A DNA stretch of 64,000 nucleotides from Endomychus coccineus (Eukaryota > Arthropoda > Insecta > Coleoptera > Endomychidae). The DNA is taken from NCBI GenBank assembly GCA_958510875.1, contig CAUEHT010000001.1, positions 1,178,001 to 1,242,000 of the forward strand, read 5' to 3'. Shown piece after piece: positions 44,790-58,509 of this stretch (its first letter is position 1; each line of letters opens with the position of its first letter). The notes under the pieces are model-generated. The model did not search any database, was not told where the DNA came from, and saw only the letters and a list, made by a program, of their open reading frames with translations. The translations under genes were made by a program, and so were the position numbers.

Positions 44790-45365
44790 TAAGATTGAGT
44801 CGATGAGTTTTTGTTGAGATTGTAACAAGTGACACTTTTTTTTTTCATGCAGTTCAATTTGTGCCCTTTCTTTTTATAATTCAATCTTATGTAGTCTTTC
44901 TTTACATTCTATTTCCAGCCTTTGTTTATTCAGTTCTTATTTCCTTTCTGCCAAATTTAATCTTCGCTCCTCTATAGCTAGTTTTTCCTTTTCCAACTCA
45001 AGTTCTTTATTCTTCTATTCATTTTCCCTCTCATTTTTTTCTCTTAAATATAAAAGTGCATTTTTGCGGATTGGATCTCTCTTCTTCAATCTCTTTGGAG
45101 CAGGACTCGAAGAAATATATGAAGGAAATCAAAAAGCATGATAACAAAATTAATTGAATATCCATTAATGATATATATATATAGTTATTTACCTAATATG
45201 TTACCTCCGCTCCTTGGGAAACTTTTGGATGGAGAACTATCGTTATCTCTGCCCTCATTGCCTTTTGAGATTGTATCAGATGCACTATTGATATTTTTAC
45301 TAGGAACTGTAATTCATGAGATCATTTCTCTCTCCCTATTTTCAGTACAGACCTCCACTTAATCT
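44790..45365 (-). pseudogene. Coiled-coil partner protein of Harbinger 2, C-terminal part
   Basis: The minus strand reads REREMISRITVPSKNINSA, then SKSFPRSGGNI, a possible intron (GTAAAT donor near 45193), SSSPAPKRLKKRDPIRKNAL, and a long charged helix: ELELEKEKLAIEERRLNLAE, KQRLEIECKERLHKIEL, LIDSIL. Such a Lys/Glu heptad-rich tail is typical of the Myb/SANT-like second protein of Harbinger elements. The DNA-binding domain itself was not found. Several stops interrupt the helix. Confidence 0.55.
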
Positions 45366-45369
45366 ATAA

Positions 45370-47747
45370 TATTGAAAGGTATTCCTTCGAAATTTACTTA
45401 AAAGCAAATAAATATATATAAATTTGGAAACTTTTCATTGTTTGTTGTATGTACCATAATTGTGGTTCCGAAATTCGAAAATAGGGGTGGTAGTCTCATA
45501 ATTGGTTTCATTTACAAATCCTAATTAATTTGGCTTTTATTTGGTCACGTTTCGTTTTGAATAGTTTACTATCCATGATACCTTATTAACCTCATAGATG
45601 AGACGAACAAAGAAATGAATATATTTTACTTGCATTGACTCAAATAGAAGCTTGCAGATAATAGGAATTAAGACTAATAATTGAGAGGAAATGTCAAGCC
45701 TACCAATTTATGACGGAACTTGCTGCTTCCCCGATGTCATTAGATTCATTGTTCCCGATGTGTTCCTTGGATTTGGCAACTCAGGAATCTTATTCGTTGA
45801 CAGCTCCCTCGTATTCTGTTATTGTGATAATTAGGCACGATAACTTAATGAATATCACGTACACTGCTCACATCCAGCTCGAGAACTATGTTTCTATCCT
45901 GATTTTGCCGTGAAAATATTTTTAGTTCGAATAAATAAACCGCTAATTTTGGATGCTTGTAACGCTTCCAACGTTATTTGTATAAATAACGCTGTAACGA
46001 TTAGAATAACGATCTCTGTTCGGTTTGTGGACTAACTTATCTCGTATGAATTAACAGAGGCATCTAACCTTTCAATAGGAAATCGATAATTGAAATTAGT
46101 ATTCCTCGACGTCGCTCGGCGAGCGATTCGCGAGTAGGGGTAAACGGAAATTCCAGGTAGCCATTGTCGTGCGAGTGCTAGATAAGGTGAGATGAGTTTC
46201 AATAATTCTTTTGTCTTATAGTCATTTTTAATCTGCCATTGAAATATTATTGATGTCAAGGATTATTTAATTTGATTTGATTTCGTAATTAGAATTCAGG
46301 ATGTACAGTCCCTGAACGTCAATATATTTCAGTGGAAATAATACTCAACAAACCTCTCAGCATTCATCACGAGATCACTTTGTTATTTAGCATAATTCTA
46401 AGATAATCTTTTGCATCATTGGGTATTTTTTTGTAATCTTTATACATGAGTAATTTAACGAGTCGTAGACAGACTGGTGATATAGTATTTTTTTTCTCTT
46501 CGTGTTTAACCAAACAATTTGCACGTGTTCGTGTTGAGTGATTTTGAGATTCACCATTTTGTTGACCTGGTACATGAGTACACAGGGTTTTGTCTTATTA
46601 GACTTGAAGGTGAGGTTGAATATTGTTCTGGGTAACATAGAAGTAGGGAACTCAATTACTGCTTTTTGAGATCGTAATTAACACCACTGTTACGCTCATT
46701 CAAGTATTGTATAAATTACAAACCCCAATTCTTTTGTGCTAATCAAATCACGTAAATCAGTATTTTTATGCTAAGTGACAAATTCTAACTTATTAATTAT
46801 GATTCTTTTCAGCAACTATCTTTATTTTTTTTGCAAATGTAATATATCAACTGTAGTAACTTAATTCTTTTCAGATTTCCTTCAGATTGTTACTTGTGAT
46901 AATATTCTCTTCAAGATTTCAATATTGTTTATATAGTGTCTATACAGTTTGGGAAATAACTTAATCAGTTGTGGGATCGTATTGGTTATTCCTTCTGATT
47001 TCGTTATCGGCCCCTCGAACTTATGCCCAGGTACTGTTCGTTTTTTTTTGTATTCACAGGGTCTGAACGATTGAGGTACCTCTCTCCTTTTGCCCGTGAC
47101 GGTTTAGGGAATTTCCTGGCAGAGCCGACTTCCAGATGCTTCAAGTTTTAAGGACGGTAACATGTTTTAGTTTGAATGACCATGTTTTCATTTCACTGAT
47201 TCTTGTTATCCAACTAAATTTGTATTGCACTAATTTTTTTATAGTAATCGATATCAAAGGTTCACTTTTAATTTTGTATTTGATAACCTCTGAATTTAAT
47301 GTAATTGAACTCAAAGTTCTTAACTACATTTATATTTCATTTATTTCTTTGTTATTGAAATTGTAACCAAAAGTATCTAATTTTTATATTCTTATAATTC
47401 AAAATTCAATTTTAGTTTATATTATACCAATCATTTGTTCAATACAAATATTGTATCTGATTTTAAATGTTATCTAAATTCCTATTGGAATAAAACCAAA
47501 TTGGCAGAAAATGTGGAAAATGTAGTATACAAATTTTTAAAAGTTGAAAATCTGCAAATTTTGTTGATTTTTTCCAATGTAATCAGGAGAAGGAAATAAC
47601 AAAACAGAAAATGCATTTCATTTTTTGTTATGAAATAATAATAAACTATATATTTATTCTTATGATTTTTTTTTCGTTTAATAAAATTTATACAGATATA
47701 ACATGTAATAAAATGGTTTGTAAAGTAATTTTTTTTATATTCTATAA
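45370..47747. other. No recognised gene, about 2.4 kb
   Basis: AT-rich DNA. A local inverted pair, AACGTTATTTGTATAAATAACG, is near 45970. ORFs at 45710-45913, 46032-46259, 46387-46638 and 47136-47366 show no motif and are probably chance frames. A more GC-rich patch lies near 47000-47150. Confidence 0.4.
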
Positions 47748-50700
47748 TTAGTACAATTTTTTATGATGTATACATTTGGAAAAAAATATAAGATTATTAT
47801 TCTGATAGTATTCATTATCTGAGTCATATGCATTTTCGATTACAAGTTCCCCGGGTAGAGCGGTTGGTGCATTCTCGTCATCATTTTCGATTTCAGCATT
47901 CTCTAGCTCGAATATTGGTTCTGTATCATTATCATCCAGGGTATCACTTTGTTCGATGTTAGTACAATTAACACCCTTACAAAAGGAACAACTGGATGTG
48001 CAGAACATGACATTTTTCCGACATCCACAAGCTCTTTCACATCCACTCTTATATGAACAAACAATAACATTCAATACTTTCTCTGGAGCAGGTAAGTTTG
48101 TCATTCTCACAAGAGTCAGTTCGCCAGCAACATCCTTCCAACCCCATTCCGTGGGATCGAGTGCCGGCTGTGTTTGTGCAAAAAATCCGATCCACGATTG
48201 CACTTGGAAATAGACACGTTTCAAATGTTCTTTGAGTGCGTCTACAGTTGGTGGTAACGTTGCAAGATTAACTGTTGTTTTTTTGGGGATTCGACTTGAC
48301 TTGATGTTTTTTGGTTGAAGAGGTCATATCTATTTGTTTAGTTTTTGACTTGGACTCAGCTCTGCGTCAGCTCTTGTTGGTTTGTATTTATACAAAGCCA
48401 ACAAGCAATTTATTACTGCATCCAAAATTCCATCTACATTTGTAATTGGGTTTTTGAACAGAGGCGAATTCGCGCAATTGCTCACCAGCCTAGTTGTCTT
48501 CGTTCAGTAAATTGAAAAATAACTTTTTCCCTTTTTTGAAGAACGCTGAAGTTGTATCGCAACCTGTGAAGGCATGTGCGAATAATATATGTGGTTTCAC
48601 ATTTGCAAACTTGCCGTCCAAACTTCGAATAGAAAAAAAAATTTGCGGCTCTGTTCCTGTTCCACTGCTGCTTTGCGGCTTTAGAAAATAAATTTCTTGA
48701 ATTTGCAAAAAATCGTTTTGGTCCTCATGGTCGTCATTGACAGCTGCAGCTAAAGCAGTCAAAATTACCAATATGTCAATATCTTCGGACACCACAACCA
48801 CTAATTTGTCGCCGTCATAATAGCTTCGTATAGCTTCTGCAGCAATCGTTCTATCTGCATCGCCAGAACATTCTACTGATTTGAAACCATTGCTTAAAAG
48901 CGTATTATGTAACAGATGGATGAATTTTTTCTTGTTGTTGGTATTTGCCAAAAATTTAGCTTTTTCGACTGTGATAGGTGTGGTCTCGTTGAAATTATAT
49001 TCTGCAGACATACATTTTTTTTATCTCCGCTTTCTTCCAGATGATTTGGTTGTGATGTCATCGTAACCATCAAAAACCATTTTTGCCAAAATGACTAGTT
49101 AGGTACTTTATGTACGAATCTGTTATTGTAGAAAATTTGTCACCAGTTTTCCATGGAATTTTTTGCAATAAAATACCTCCATCTACTACAAAGTAAGAAT
49201 TTTCTCGCCTTAGATCAGTATCCACTTGCACGAAGAAACTGTACAGGTCAGATTTAACATTTTTTCGCATGCCAAACTTGTCGAACAGAGATAATGGAAA
49301 TGGAGCCAACTCGTTAAAAATAAATCTACGAATTCTCCCATCAGCTGAGGATTGTTTGAAGATGTCATGTACGTTGCGCATACTCGTTGAAAAATCAAAT
49401 CAGTACTTACATGTACTGTATCGTTATTAATAGCGACAGTTTTGTTTGTCTGATCCAGTATGACAGCTGTGTCGTTTCTTTTTAAAGTTATCTCTTTGAA
49501 ATTCTGACTTTCGATTCGAAGTAAAGTTGCTAATCCCTTTTCAAAAGCATTAAAACAATCGACTTTATCATCGGCCATCAAACCAGTCGATAATGAGACA
49601 AGTCCAGACGAAGTATTCGAAAAAGGATTGTGGGAGTGCAAAAATTGGCTCAACTTTTTAATGGCAGCAGAGTCAATTTTTTTTGCTTGAATCGTGTGAA
49701 TCTTTGTGTTGAAATGATTTTTCGAATGATGTGTTGGTGTATTTTTCCATAGAGTCAATTATGTCTTTGGTGTGAAGAATACCTTTTAGCCATGTGTGGA
49801 CTACGCTTTCAGTTGCTCCACGACGGAATGGCCCACCTTCAATACTCATGAACTTCATTAATGTCTGCTCGATTGTCTGGTCGGAAAATATTCCACCCCA
49901 AAATTTATCCGTACGACGAATAGTCCAAAATCCTCCTGTTGTGAATTTCTTGTACTCATCTTCATTCATGATATTTTTTAAATTTTGCATATCTTGCAAA
50001 TATGTCTGTGCTGATTTTGCATACGGCATATGACCAGCTGAATGAAAGAAAGGTATCATCAGCTCAATAGTACGGAGATGAAAATTCCAATCTGCTGATT
50101 TGTCCGCTGCGATGAAATCTGTTAAGATGGAAACCATGCGAAAATAAAGAACCCATAACTTTCCTGTTTTGCTTTTCTGGTCTAACTTTAGTAGTTCGTT
50201 TTCGAATAACTCGACGATGTCGTTCAAAACGTCCGATGTTAACAAAGATTCTGGATCATTACTTTCGTTATCGTTAAAATACATTTCTGATACCTCGTCG
50301 ATATCATTGATATCAGAAAACTTGTTATTTGTATTAACAAGATCATCAAAAATAATTTGAGCCAACGTTAATTGTATTAAGGCGTGTGCTCTTACTGCTC
50401 GAGAATATGCATGACCATTCAGAATATGAGTGACGGTATTTTCAGCGTATACTTCACATATTAATTCTTTCAGGCCACTACCAGCCATAACTTTGCCAAT
50501 AAATCCCATAAAGGACATCAACGTATGGAATCCTCCAAGCCGAATGACAACATTCACATCAAATGTTGTCATTTCCACAATGTCGCGTGATTTTAAATAC
50601 AAAGGTTGATCGTATGTTATAAAGCATGTATTCATGTTACGTTCTTTTGCTAACTTTGAAGATTCAAATTGAGGAAGTTTATCGTGGAAACTTCATAACG

Positions 50701-51437
50701 TTTATTTGTCCGAGTCAAATTTTCGTGGAACCCATTCCCGCCTACTGCCATGTTGTCGTTTTTAAACTGCAAGAACATCCAAAAGTACGATAATTTTGTG
50801 ACGTTCGACGGTTGATGTAATTGTTACTGTGTGTTGTTTATTGTGACGCAAAGTTTTTCAAGGCCCTTCTTTCTCAAGCTCTTATATAATTGCAATTCTA
50901 CTTCTCCTTGTTTCGCAATTTCAGCCGCACTTGGCATTGTTGAGAGGCGAGGAACAGGCAGTTTATCTGCTACGTCAATTGAAGGAGTGATTATTTCAAT
51001 ACGGCCAAGATTATGGGATGTTCCTTTTCCATCAAGCGTGTTCGTGTTGAAATCTGCGTTGTCGTGAACGTATTGTACAAATGCTCCATTTTTTATTTCA
51101 ATATCGGCTTCTTTGGTGACAGATGCTTCATATAAAAGAGTTTCGTTGTAAGATGCGCAAAAACCAAAAGTATTCAAGAGATTAATATTATTTTTCTTCC
51201 CGAATTTGCAATGGAGAGTAACTGATAGTGCAAGGAGAATCGGAAATATAAAAGATCGAGGACGAACTGCATTCATGATACAATAACCAATTAATATCAA
51301 TTTTAGCTTTTTGCTCTTTGATACATCTCCAGCGTGATCCAATTTTATCAAATATTCCAAAAAATGTATCACTGAAGCTGGTATCAACTTTTCATTTTCC
51401 ACATCGTCCATAAATTTGTCACTTGGTGGATAATTAG
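47748..51437 (-). pseudogene. FEN/PIN-nuclease-like, Cys-rich multi-copy protein, main part
   Basis: From the foldback edge downward: NYPPSDKFMDD and LIPASVIHFLEYLIK (51437-51340), KLKLILIGYCIMNAVRPRSF, a shift near 50820-50640, then RLGGFHTLMSFMGFIGKVMA, GSGLKELICEVYAENTVTHI, NGHAYSRAVRAH, GFWTIRRTDKFWGGIFSDQT (50635-49673). A shift gives CFNAFEKGLATLLR, and a further shift YFVVDGGILLQKIPWKTGD. The stretch at 49011-48490 has FLANTNNKKKF, CSGDADRTIAAEAI, VVVSEDIDILVIL and AFTGCDTTSAFFKKGKK. The Asp-rich blocks and the GCD / GKK helix recall FEN1/XPG nucleases. The end (48224-47748) has VYFQVQSWIGFF, EWGWKDVAG and a Cys-rich CGCRKN / CSFCKGVNC region. I know the family as multi-copy in arthropods and cnidarians without an assigned function. 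At least four frameshifts are present. Confidence 0.65.
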
Positions 51438-51485
51438 TTCAGGCAATAAGTACGGAAAAAGACCATAATAAAAAAAAATATATGG

Positions 51486-52300
51486 TAAGCTAGAATCTCA
51501 AACAATTTTTTGCATTTTGTTCCTAATACCCCATAGATCATTCATGATTATCAAGACCGCGGGGGTCGACCTTTCTACTCCCCCAAAACGGGGTTTCAAC
51601 CCCTCAGAGGAGCATTCTTATAAAAACAATCCAAAAGTGTAGAAAATTGATGAATTAAGAGCCGAAAATGACCCCCAGTATGTTTTTTGGGTCGCTGATC
51701 ACAATTCCGCAGTTAGTTTTCTCGGGAAACTCCCTCCAGATGGAAATTTGGAAAATAATATATAATTTATAATTTTGTTGCAAAAATTACCTCTAGTAGG
51801 TTTTTTGGGTCGCTGATCACGAATCTACTGTTATTTTTTCCGAAAAACTGTATAGATGGAAAATTCGGGAAATTTGAGATTTTCCTAAGACGGTTGTGAA
51901 TAATAAAGTATAATTTTGTTGCAAAAATTACCTGCAGTAGGTGTTTTGGGTCGTTGATCACGATTCCGCTGTTATTTTTCCCAAAAAACTCTTTCCAGAT
52001 GGAAAATTCGGGAAATTTGAGATTTTCCTGAGACGGTTATGAATGATAAAGTATAATTTTGTTACAAAAATTATGACCCCTAGTAGGTTTTTAGGGTCGC
52101 TGATCACGATTTCGCTGTTGGTTTTCTCGGAAAACCTTCTCCAGAGTGAAAACTCCAGAAAATTGTAATTTCCTTTGCAGTTACGGGTGATAAAAGGAAA
52201 AAAAATTTCAGGTATGTATTATTACTTTTTCTGTTTTGTATTAAAGATCTATCTTTCCGAACTTCATTATTTTACATACCTATTTGTTTCCATCATTATG
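51486..52300 (+). repeat. Foldback left arm
   Basis: Tip of about 180 bp followed by four units with the core GGGTCGCTGATCACGATTCC (near 51690, 51809, 51951, 52095), then a stretch (52258-52298, ACTTCATTATTTTACATACC and TATTTGTTTCCATCATTAT) that is the exact inverse of 52562-52605. Confidence 0.88.
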
Positions 52301-52559
52301 CATATATATTCTTATTATTATTATTACTTTTATTATAGAATTATGATCTTCCCTATATTTAGACAAGATTATTATAAACAGGCATACTAATCTTGACTGT
52401 GAAGAAGCCTCCTATAGAATAAAACTCTTTATGCCTGCGTATCCTTTTATTCTTTCGACAATGTGTCCAGGGGCGGAGTAGATGGAATATTTTTTTTTTA
52501 ATTATCAATAAAATTATGTAAATGAATGAAAAATTCATGATGATAATAATAATAAAAAT

Positions 52560-53852
52560 TATAATGATGGAAACAAATAGGTATGTAAAATAATGAAGTT
52601 AGAACATCATAGTTGTAGCAAAATTATATTTTGTTATTCCCAAACCCCAGGAAAATCCCAAATTTCCCATCTGGAGGGAGTTTTCCGAGAAAACTAACAG
52701 CGGATTCGTGATCAGCGACCCAAAAAACATACTAGGGGTCATTTTTGTAACAAAATTATACTTTATCATGCATAAACGTGTCAGGAAAATCTCAAATTTC
52801 CCGAATTTTCCATCTGGAGAGTTTTTTGTGAAAAATAACAGCGGAATCGTGATCAACGACCCAAAAAGAAACTACTGGAGGTACTTTTAGCAACAAAATT
52901 ATACTTTATTATTTATATCCGTCTCAGGAAAATCTCAAATTTCCCGAATTTTCCATCTGGAAATATTATTCATATCCGTCTCAGGAAAATCTCAAATTTC
53001 AAGAATTTTCCATCTGGAAAGAGTTTTTTGGGAAAAATAACAGCGGAATCGTGATCAACGACCCAAAAAACCTACTGGAGGTAATTTTAGCAACAAAATT
53101 ATACTTTATTATTCATATCCGTCTCAGGAAAATCTCAAATTTCCCGAATTTTCCATCTGGAAAGAGTTTTTTGGGAAAAATAACAGCGGAATCTTGATCA
53201 GCGACCCAAAAAACCTACTAGAGGTAATTTTTGCAACAAAATTATAAATTTTATATTATTTTCCAAATTTCCCATCTGGAGGGAGTTTCCCGAGAAAACT
53301 AACTGCGGAATCGTGATGAACGACCCAAAAAAAACCTACTAGAGGTCATTTTTGCAACCAAATTATACCTTATTATTCATAACTGTCTCAGGAAAATCGC
53401 AAATTTACCGAATTTTCCATCTGGAGAGGTTTTTGTGAAAAATAACAGCGGAATCGTGATCAACGATCCAAAAAACCTACTGGAGGTAATTTTAGCAACA
53501 AAATTATACTTTATTATTCATATCCGTCTAAGGAAAATCTCAAATTTCACGAATTTTCCATATGGAAAAAGTTTTTTGGGAAAAATAACAGCGGAATCGT
53601 GATCAACGACCCAAAAAAAACTATTGGAGGTAATTTTAGCAACAAAATTATACTTTATTAATCATATCCGTCTCAGGAAAATCTCAAATTTCCCGAATTT
53701 TCCATCTGGAAATATTATTCATATCCGTCTCAGGAAAATCTCAAATTTCACGAATTTTCCGTCTGGAAAGAGTTTTTTGGGAAAAATAACAGCGGAATCG
53801 TGATCAACGACCCAAAAAATCTACTGGAGGTAATTTTAGCAACAAAATTATA
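52560..53852 (-). repeat. Foldback right arm, inner part
   Basis: Starts with the inverse of the left arm's inner end and holds about eight tandem units, each with CCATCTGGA, AATAACAGCGGAATCGTGAT and CGACCCAAAAAA. Some units are partly duplicated (for example near 52920-52990 and 53650-53730). The arm continues after the LINE at 58802-59234. It is longer than the left arm because of unit expansion. Confidence 0.85.
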
Positions 53853-54377
53853 ATAATAATAAATTTTATTTTATAATAATAAATTTAATAATAATAATAA
53901 TAAATAAATTAATAAATTTTATTTCTACAACAGAACAGAACTTATTTTAACAGTATTTTTGATGTGTACAATTTTAAGTGAAGTAGAAATAAAAGCAAAA
54001 GAGACCCCTTAAGCAAGCTTGTGTGGGGCTAAACAAATAAATAGAGGCATAATAGTAATATAAAATAGTAAAAGTTCAGGACATAGGAATTTAACTATTA
54101 CTAACAAAAATTCTCTTACATACTCATATATCAATACACAACATACTCCTAGTGCACAATTTAAAATAGAAGATGTTTAATATACAAAAATATAACTATA
54201 ACTAATAACAATTTTCATACATATTTCACAATTAGAATCACAACTGCTAATGTAAAGATAAGAACATATAAGAAGAGAAAAGGACATATAATAATAATAC
54301 AGGTATATAGTACTAATAATAATACAGAGATCACGAAATTTTTGGAAAATCTTATATGAAAAATATATTTTGATCTG

Positions 54378-57322
54378 CTAAGCATTTAAATTGATTATAT
54401 CATGTATGGTTTGTCTTGGAATTGTTAACGTAAATCTCTTCAATTCTCTTTTAAATGCATATGGAGAAGTAGTATTCTTTATTTCTCTTGGAAGTAGATT
54501 GTACAATTTCGGGCTTAAGTAAGCATTGCTCCTTTGACCTATTGATTTTGTCATGAATGGTGATATAAATGTATTATCTTTGTGACGTGTATTATAAGTA
54601 TGCTCTGGTTTTTTTGCGTTTGTGACCGCTTTTCTTTGCCTAATATTTGAGAAGAAAAAATAGAGCTGTCGCGGATCGAGAAATTTACTTTCCTGATACA
54701 AATTGTCTGACGGATATCGATAGGGTTTCTTGAATATTACTTTAATTATTTTTTTTTGAGTTACTTCTAGCTTTTTCAGAAAGGTTTTCGTTATACCACC
54801 CCATCCTCAAATTCCGTATGTGATATGAGATTCAACCAATGCATAATATATTTTTCTTAGTTGATGTAATTCTAGTATTTCTCTCAGAATTCGAAATTTG
54901 TATATGAGGTATTGAATTTTTTTTACTATATAATCAATATGTTTATTCCAACTCATTTGATAGTCGATAATAACACCTAAATACTTAAACTCGAGACAAG
55001 AATCAATCGATATATCATTATCAATATTTAACTGATTGAAGTTTGGTTGATTGGATTTATTTCTGTAAAACGGTAGATAGTAGGTTTTTGCAAAATTCAT
55101 CGTTAACAACCTATTTTCCATCCATGCTTTAATTATCGTGAGGTCTTCCTCAATTTCATGTTTGAGAGAGTTCCAGTTATTTCCAGAATAAAAAATGGCA
55201 GTGTCATCAGCATATGAGGTAATTTTACCGTTGATACGAAGATTTGACAATCCATTCAGATATATATTAAAAAGAATTGGCCCAAGGACACTTCCCTGCG
55301 GTACACCAAATTCTATTTTTGTCATATCACTGATGACACTGTCAATCTTCACTGCCTGGTATCGATCATTAAGATAACTTTCAAATAGTCTGAGCGGTAT
55401 TCCCCTAATACCGATTTTTTCCATGGATTCGAGCAGTAGTTTATGACTTACGGTATCAAATGCCTTGGACAGATCAATGAACACACAAAGTGCAGTCAAA
55501 GATCTATCCAATGCAGAGTATACTTGAGATGTTAACGATACAATTGCATCTTGAGTTGATAGACCTTCTCTGAAACCGTACTGTGAATCGGAAATAATTT
55601 TATGTTTTGTGAGATATTCACATAGTCTTATTTTTAGGATTTTTTCAAATATTTTAGCGATACATGTTATATTCGATATTGGTCTGTAATTATTCATATT
55701 CATTTTATCTCCGTTTTTATACACAGGAAAGACTATGGCCTTTTTCAAAACAGACGGAAAATAACCTTCGGAAAGACATCTGTTTATTATGTGAGCAAGT
55801 GGTTCCGATATTAATGTGGCAATTGATTTTAGTGTCTCCGCTTTCACATTATCTATTCCTGCAGATTTATTGTTTTTCAATGTACAGATTATGCTATTCA
55901 CTTCTGATGAATTTGTTGGCCTTAGGAACATTGAACTAGCGAATGGAGTTGAGAATTGATTTGGTTCAATATAGTTAGGATTAACATTTATTTGATTAGC
56001 TAGTTTAGCTCCTATTGCTACGAAATGGTTATTGAATACTCTCGTTATTGATGGAATATCATTGACGGTAGTCCCTTCTGTGGAGGTTATCTTATTGATT
56101 CTTGGCTTATTTTTCTGAGAAGAACACAATTCATTTACAGTTTCCCAGATCTTTTTGGAGTTTTGTGTATTCGCGTCAATTTGTTGTTTGAAATGGTTTA
56201 ATTTTGTTTCCTTAATGAGTTTGTTGAGATTGTTTCTGTAGTCTTTATATTTTCGTTTGAGAATTTCATTCGTTGGGTTTTGTAAGATTTGCTGATACAT
56301 TTTGTCTCTTTCCATTATAGATGTTATTATGCCTATTGTGATCCAAGATTTTCTTTTTTTTTGTTTTAATTTCATGACAATTCTGGAAGCTTTCAATCCG
56401 TCATTTAAAATATTAAGAAACCTTTCTGTTGTCGATTCAATATTAGCCTGTTGATATACAGGATTCCAATCGGTATGATGATATTTTTCAGTTTTTTTAA
56501 ATTTATATTAGTATGTATATTAGTATCTATGGGTTTTGGTGTATCATTTTTTGGTTGTTGGGTTACAATTTGAATGAAGGTGAAGTAATGATCTGTGAGT
56601 GAAGTCTGAATAATGAATGGCAGTATTAGATCAGTATCCTCATTTGTTTTGACAAATATATGATCCAGACATGAGCTGCTTTCCCTTCCACATCTCGTGT
56701 TTTCATTAATTGCTGGTATAAAACCCTGTTCATATAACATATTTGTGTATTCGATTGAGCTTTCTGTATTTTCTGATAAGTTTATATTGATATCACCTGT
56801 AAACAAAAAATAGTCCGAGTTGAATTTTTTCTCATCAATAAACCTCCTGGTATAATCTATAAAATCAAGTTCGTTAGATGCTGGAGATCTATATGCTGCA
56901 ATTACTTTTATTGTTGTATTATGGAAATCCAAATCCAGGACTATTATTCTACTATTATTGGGAAATTCGATTATTTCATGTGAAAAATTCAGTTCAGACT
57001 TTATGTAAATTACCACTCCATCATTCTGATTGAATTTTCCTTCATTGTATAGGAGATCATAACCTTCAAGTTTATATGAATCATAATTCTGTAGTTGCCA
57101 AGTTTCAGTTAGAACAATACAATCCGGGGCATGGTTGAACTGTAAGAGATAACATTTGAATTCATCAAAATTTTTTTTGAGACTACGAATATTACTGTTC
57201 AAGAGTTTGAAGTTTTTATATTTATTATTAATATTCAAGATTTGATCACATTCATTACAGTTAGACAATATTTCAGTTTTGATCTCCTTAATTTCGTAAT
57301 CTCTAATGTAAGGGTCCATCAC
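54378..57322 (-). pseudogene. LINE ORF2: APE endonuclease and reverse transcriptase
   Basis: Starting at 57322. The endonuclease has LNSNIRSLKKNFDEF, VLTETWQ (catalytic Glu), VIAAYRSPASNELDF, FTGDINI (Asp/Asn) and SCLDHIFV, SLTDHYF (final Asp-His). A frameshift in an A/T run near 56490 moves the frame. The RT part (56396-54807) has NNKSAGIDNVKAETLK, FPVYKNGDKMNMNNYRPIS, FIDLSKAFDTVSHKLLLESM (first Asp), GVPQGSVLGPILFNIYL and SYADDTAIF (YADD active site), then FKYLGVIID. A TGA near 54807 splits off a C-terminal piece (54701-54378) with NTRHKDNTF and SPKLYNLLPREIKN. Only two lesions were found, so the copy is young. Confidence 0.9.
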
Positions 57323-57693
57323 GTTATGTTAAATTTTTTCTGGCAGATGATTTAGGAATATATGTAGAACTTAATGAAATATATAATATTTCTCTAAAAT
57401 GAGTACAGTAATTGGATTAAGATAACGGACATCAATAACGATATAAGAAAATTAATGAATTGATTGATGATATTACCCTCAGAGACTCTAATGTAAGCGT
57501 CCTTATTTTAGATTGATAGGTAATATGAAAGAAAAAGTAAATAATCACCAAATGAACTAGCAAGACTGAGAGCATCAACGTAAGGATCAATACATGCAGA
57601 AACGATAACAAAATGGTTAAAATGGTTTTATACTAATTTATAGAAATCAAAAACATATATAAGCTAGAGGAGCATTAGGTGTGTGACTTATGT

Positions 57694-58509
57694 CTACTTG
57701 TTTGAGCGTTGGCTTCGTGTCCTTTCTTTCGGTTTGATAATCTTTTTGATATCGATGTTTTTGGGTGTGTTGGTATCAATAATAGTTTTTTTGTTTTCCT
57801 CTTCTTTGGGATCTTTTTGTGATATGGGGACGGCTGCTTCTGTGGACTCGAATTCCGTTTCAAGATTTCGTATATTGGGGGTTGAAGGGGCACTGTTTGC
57901 GTTGCGTTCCTCTGCTTGATTTAATTCCTCTAATTCTTTTACTGTATATGCTCTATCATTGACGTACAGTTTATTTCCCTTTATGTAAGATCGCTCGGTA
58001 GGGTCTTCTCTGGCTTTGTCCAAGAACGTTTTCAGAATTTTATTTTCACGCCTTTGTTCAAATATAAGATCATGTGAGATACCAATACCCGTACCTTTCA
58101 GTTTTTTGCACTGTTTCAGAATCTCGATTTTCTTCAAATACGAAAGGAATTCGACTTTCACAGGAGGTTTTTCTGTGTTATTGAGATTGTATATGTTGTT
58201 GAAATCAGATATTCTAACATCAACTTCCAGTAGTGTATTGAGTTTTTCACTTATGTAATTGGGTGTGTTCTCTTTGTTTTCTAGGCCGAAAATTATAATA
58301 TTATTTTTTTTTGAGTATCTTTCTAAAGTCTCTACTTTAGTTTTAAGTGTTTGATTTTCTTCTTCAAGGTAATGTACTTTTTGTTTCAGTTCCTCTACTT
58401 TCATTAAAAGTCTTGCCTCGGTGGCTCCAATCGCAGATTTGATTTCCCTTCTGTTCTTTAGTATTTCTTCTTTCAGGTCATTGATCGCATTCATCGATAT
58501 TGATTCCAT
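57694..58509 (-). CDS. LINE ORF1: coiled-coil RNA-binding protein
   Basis: An open frame of 271 codons. Residues 1-70 form a coiled coil (NDLKEEILKNRREIKSAIGA, LEEENQTLKTKVETLERYS). Next is an RRM-like core (NNIIIFGLENKENTPNYISE, KPPVKVEFLSYLKKIEILKQ), a GIGISHDLIFEQRRENKILK segment typical of LINE ORF1 proteins in insects, and a charged C-terminus (TPNIRNLETEF to KPKERTRSQRSNK). It should bind the LINE RNA and help assemble the particle. No lesion is seen. Confidence 0.85.
   Translation of the reverse strand: MESISMNAINDLKEEILKNRREIKSAIGATEARLLMKVEELKQKVHYLEEENQTLKTKVETLERYSKKNNIIIFGLENKENTPNYISEKLNTLLEVDVRISDFNNIYNLNNTEKPPVKVEFLSYLKKIEILKQCKKLKGTGIGISHDLIFEQRRENKILKTFLDKAREDPTERSYIKGNKLYVNDRAYTVKELEELNQAEERNANSAPSTPNIRNLETEFESTEAAVPISQKDPKEEENKKTIIDTNTPKNIDIKKIIKPKERTRSQRSNK

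Noticed and set aside
45710..45913. 67-codon plus-strand ORF as a gene
   Set aside because: No motif, no neighbour context, and length is within chance expectation.
48490..49011. A stand-alone gene
   Set aside because: It is one frame of the larger nuclease-like gene; neighbouring frames on both sides continue the same family pattern.
51600..53850. CRISPR-like array
   Set aside because: The units are 140-150 bp, nearly identical throughout without unique spacers, and are inverted about a centre. This is a foldback element in a eukaryotic genome.
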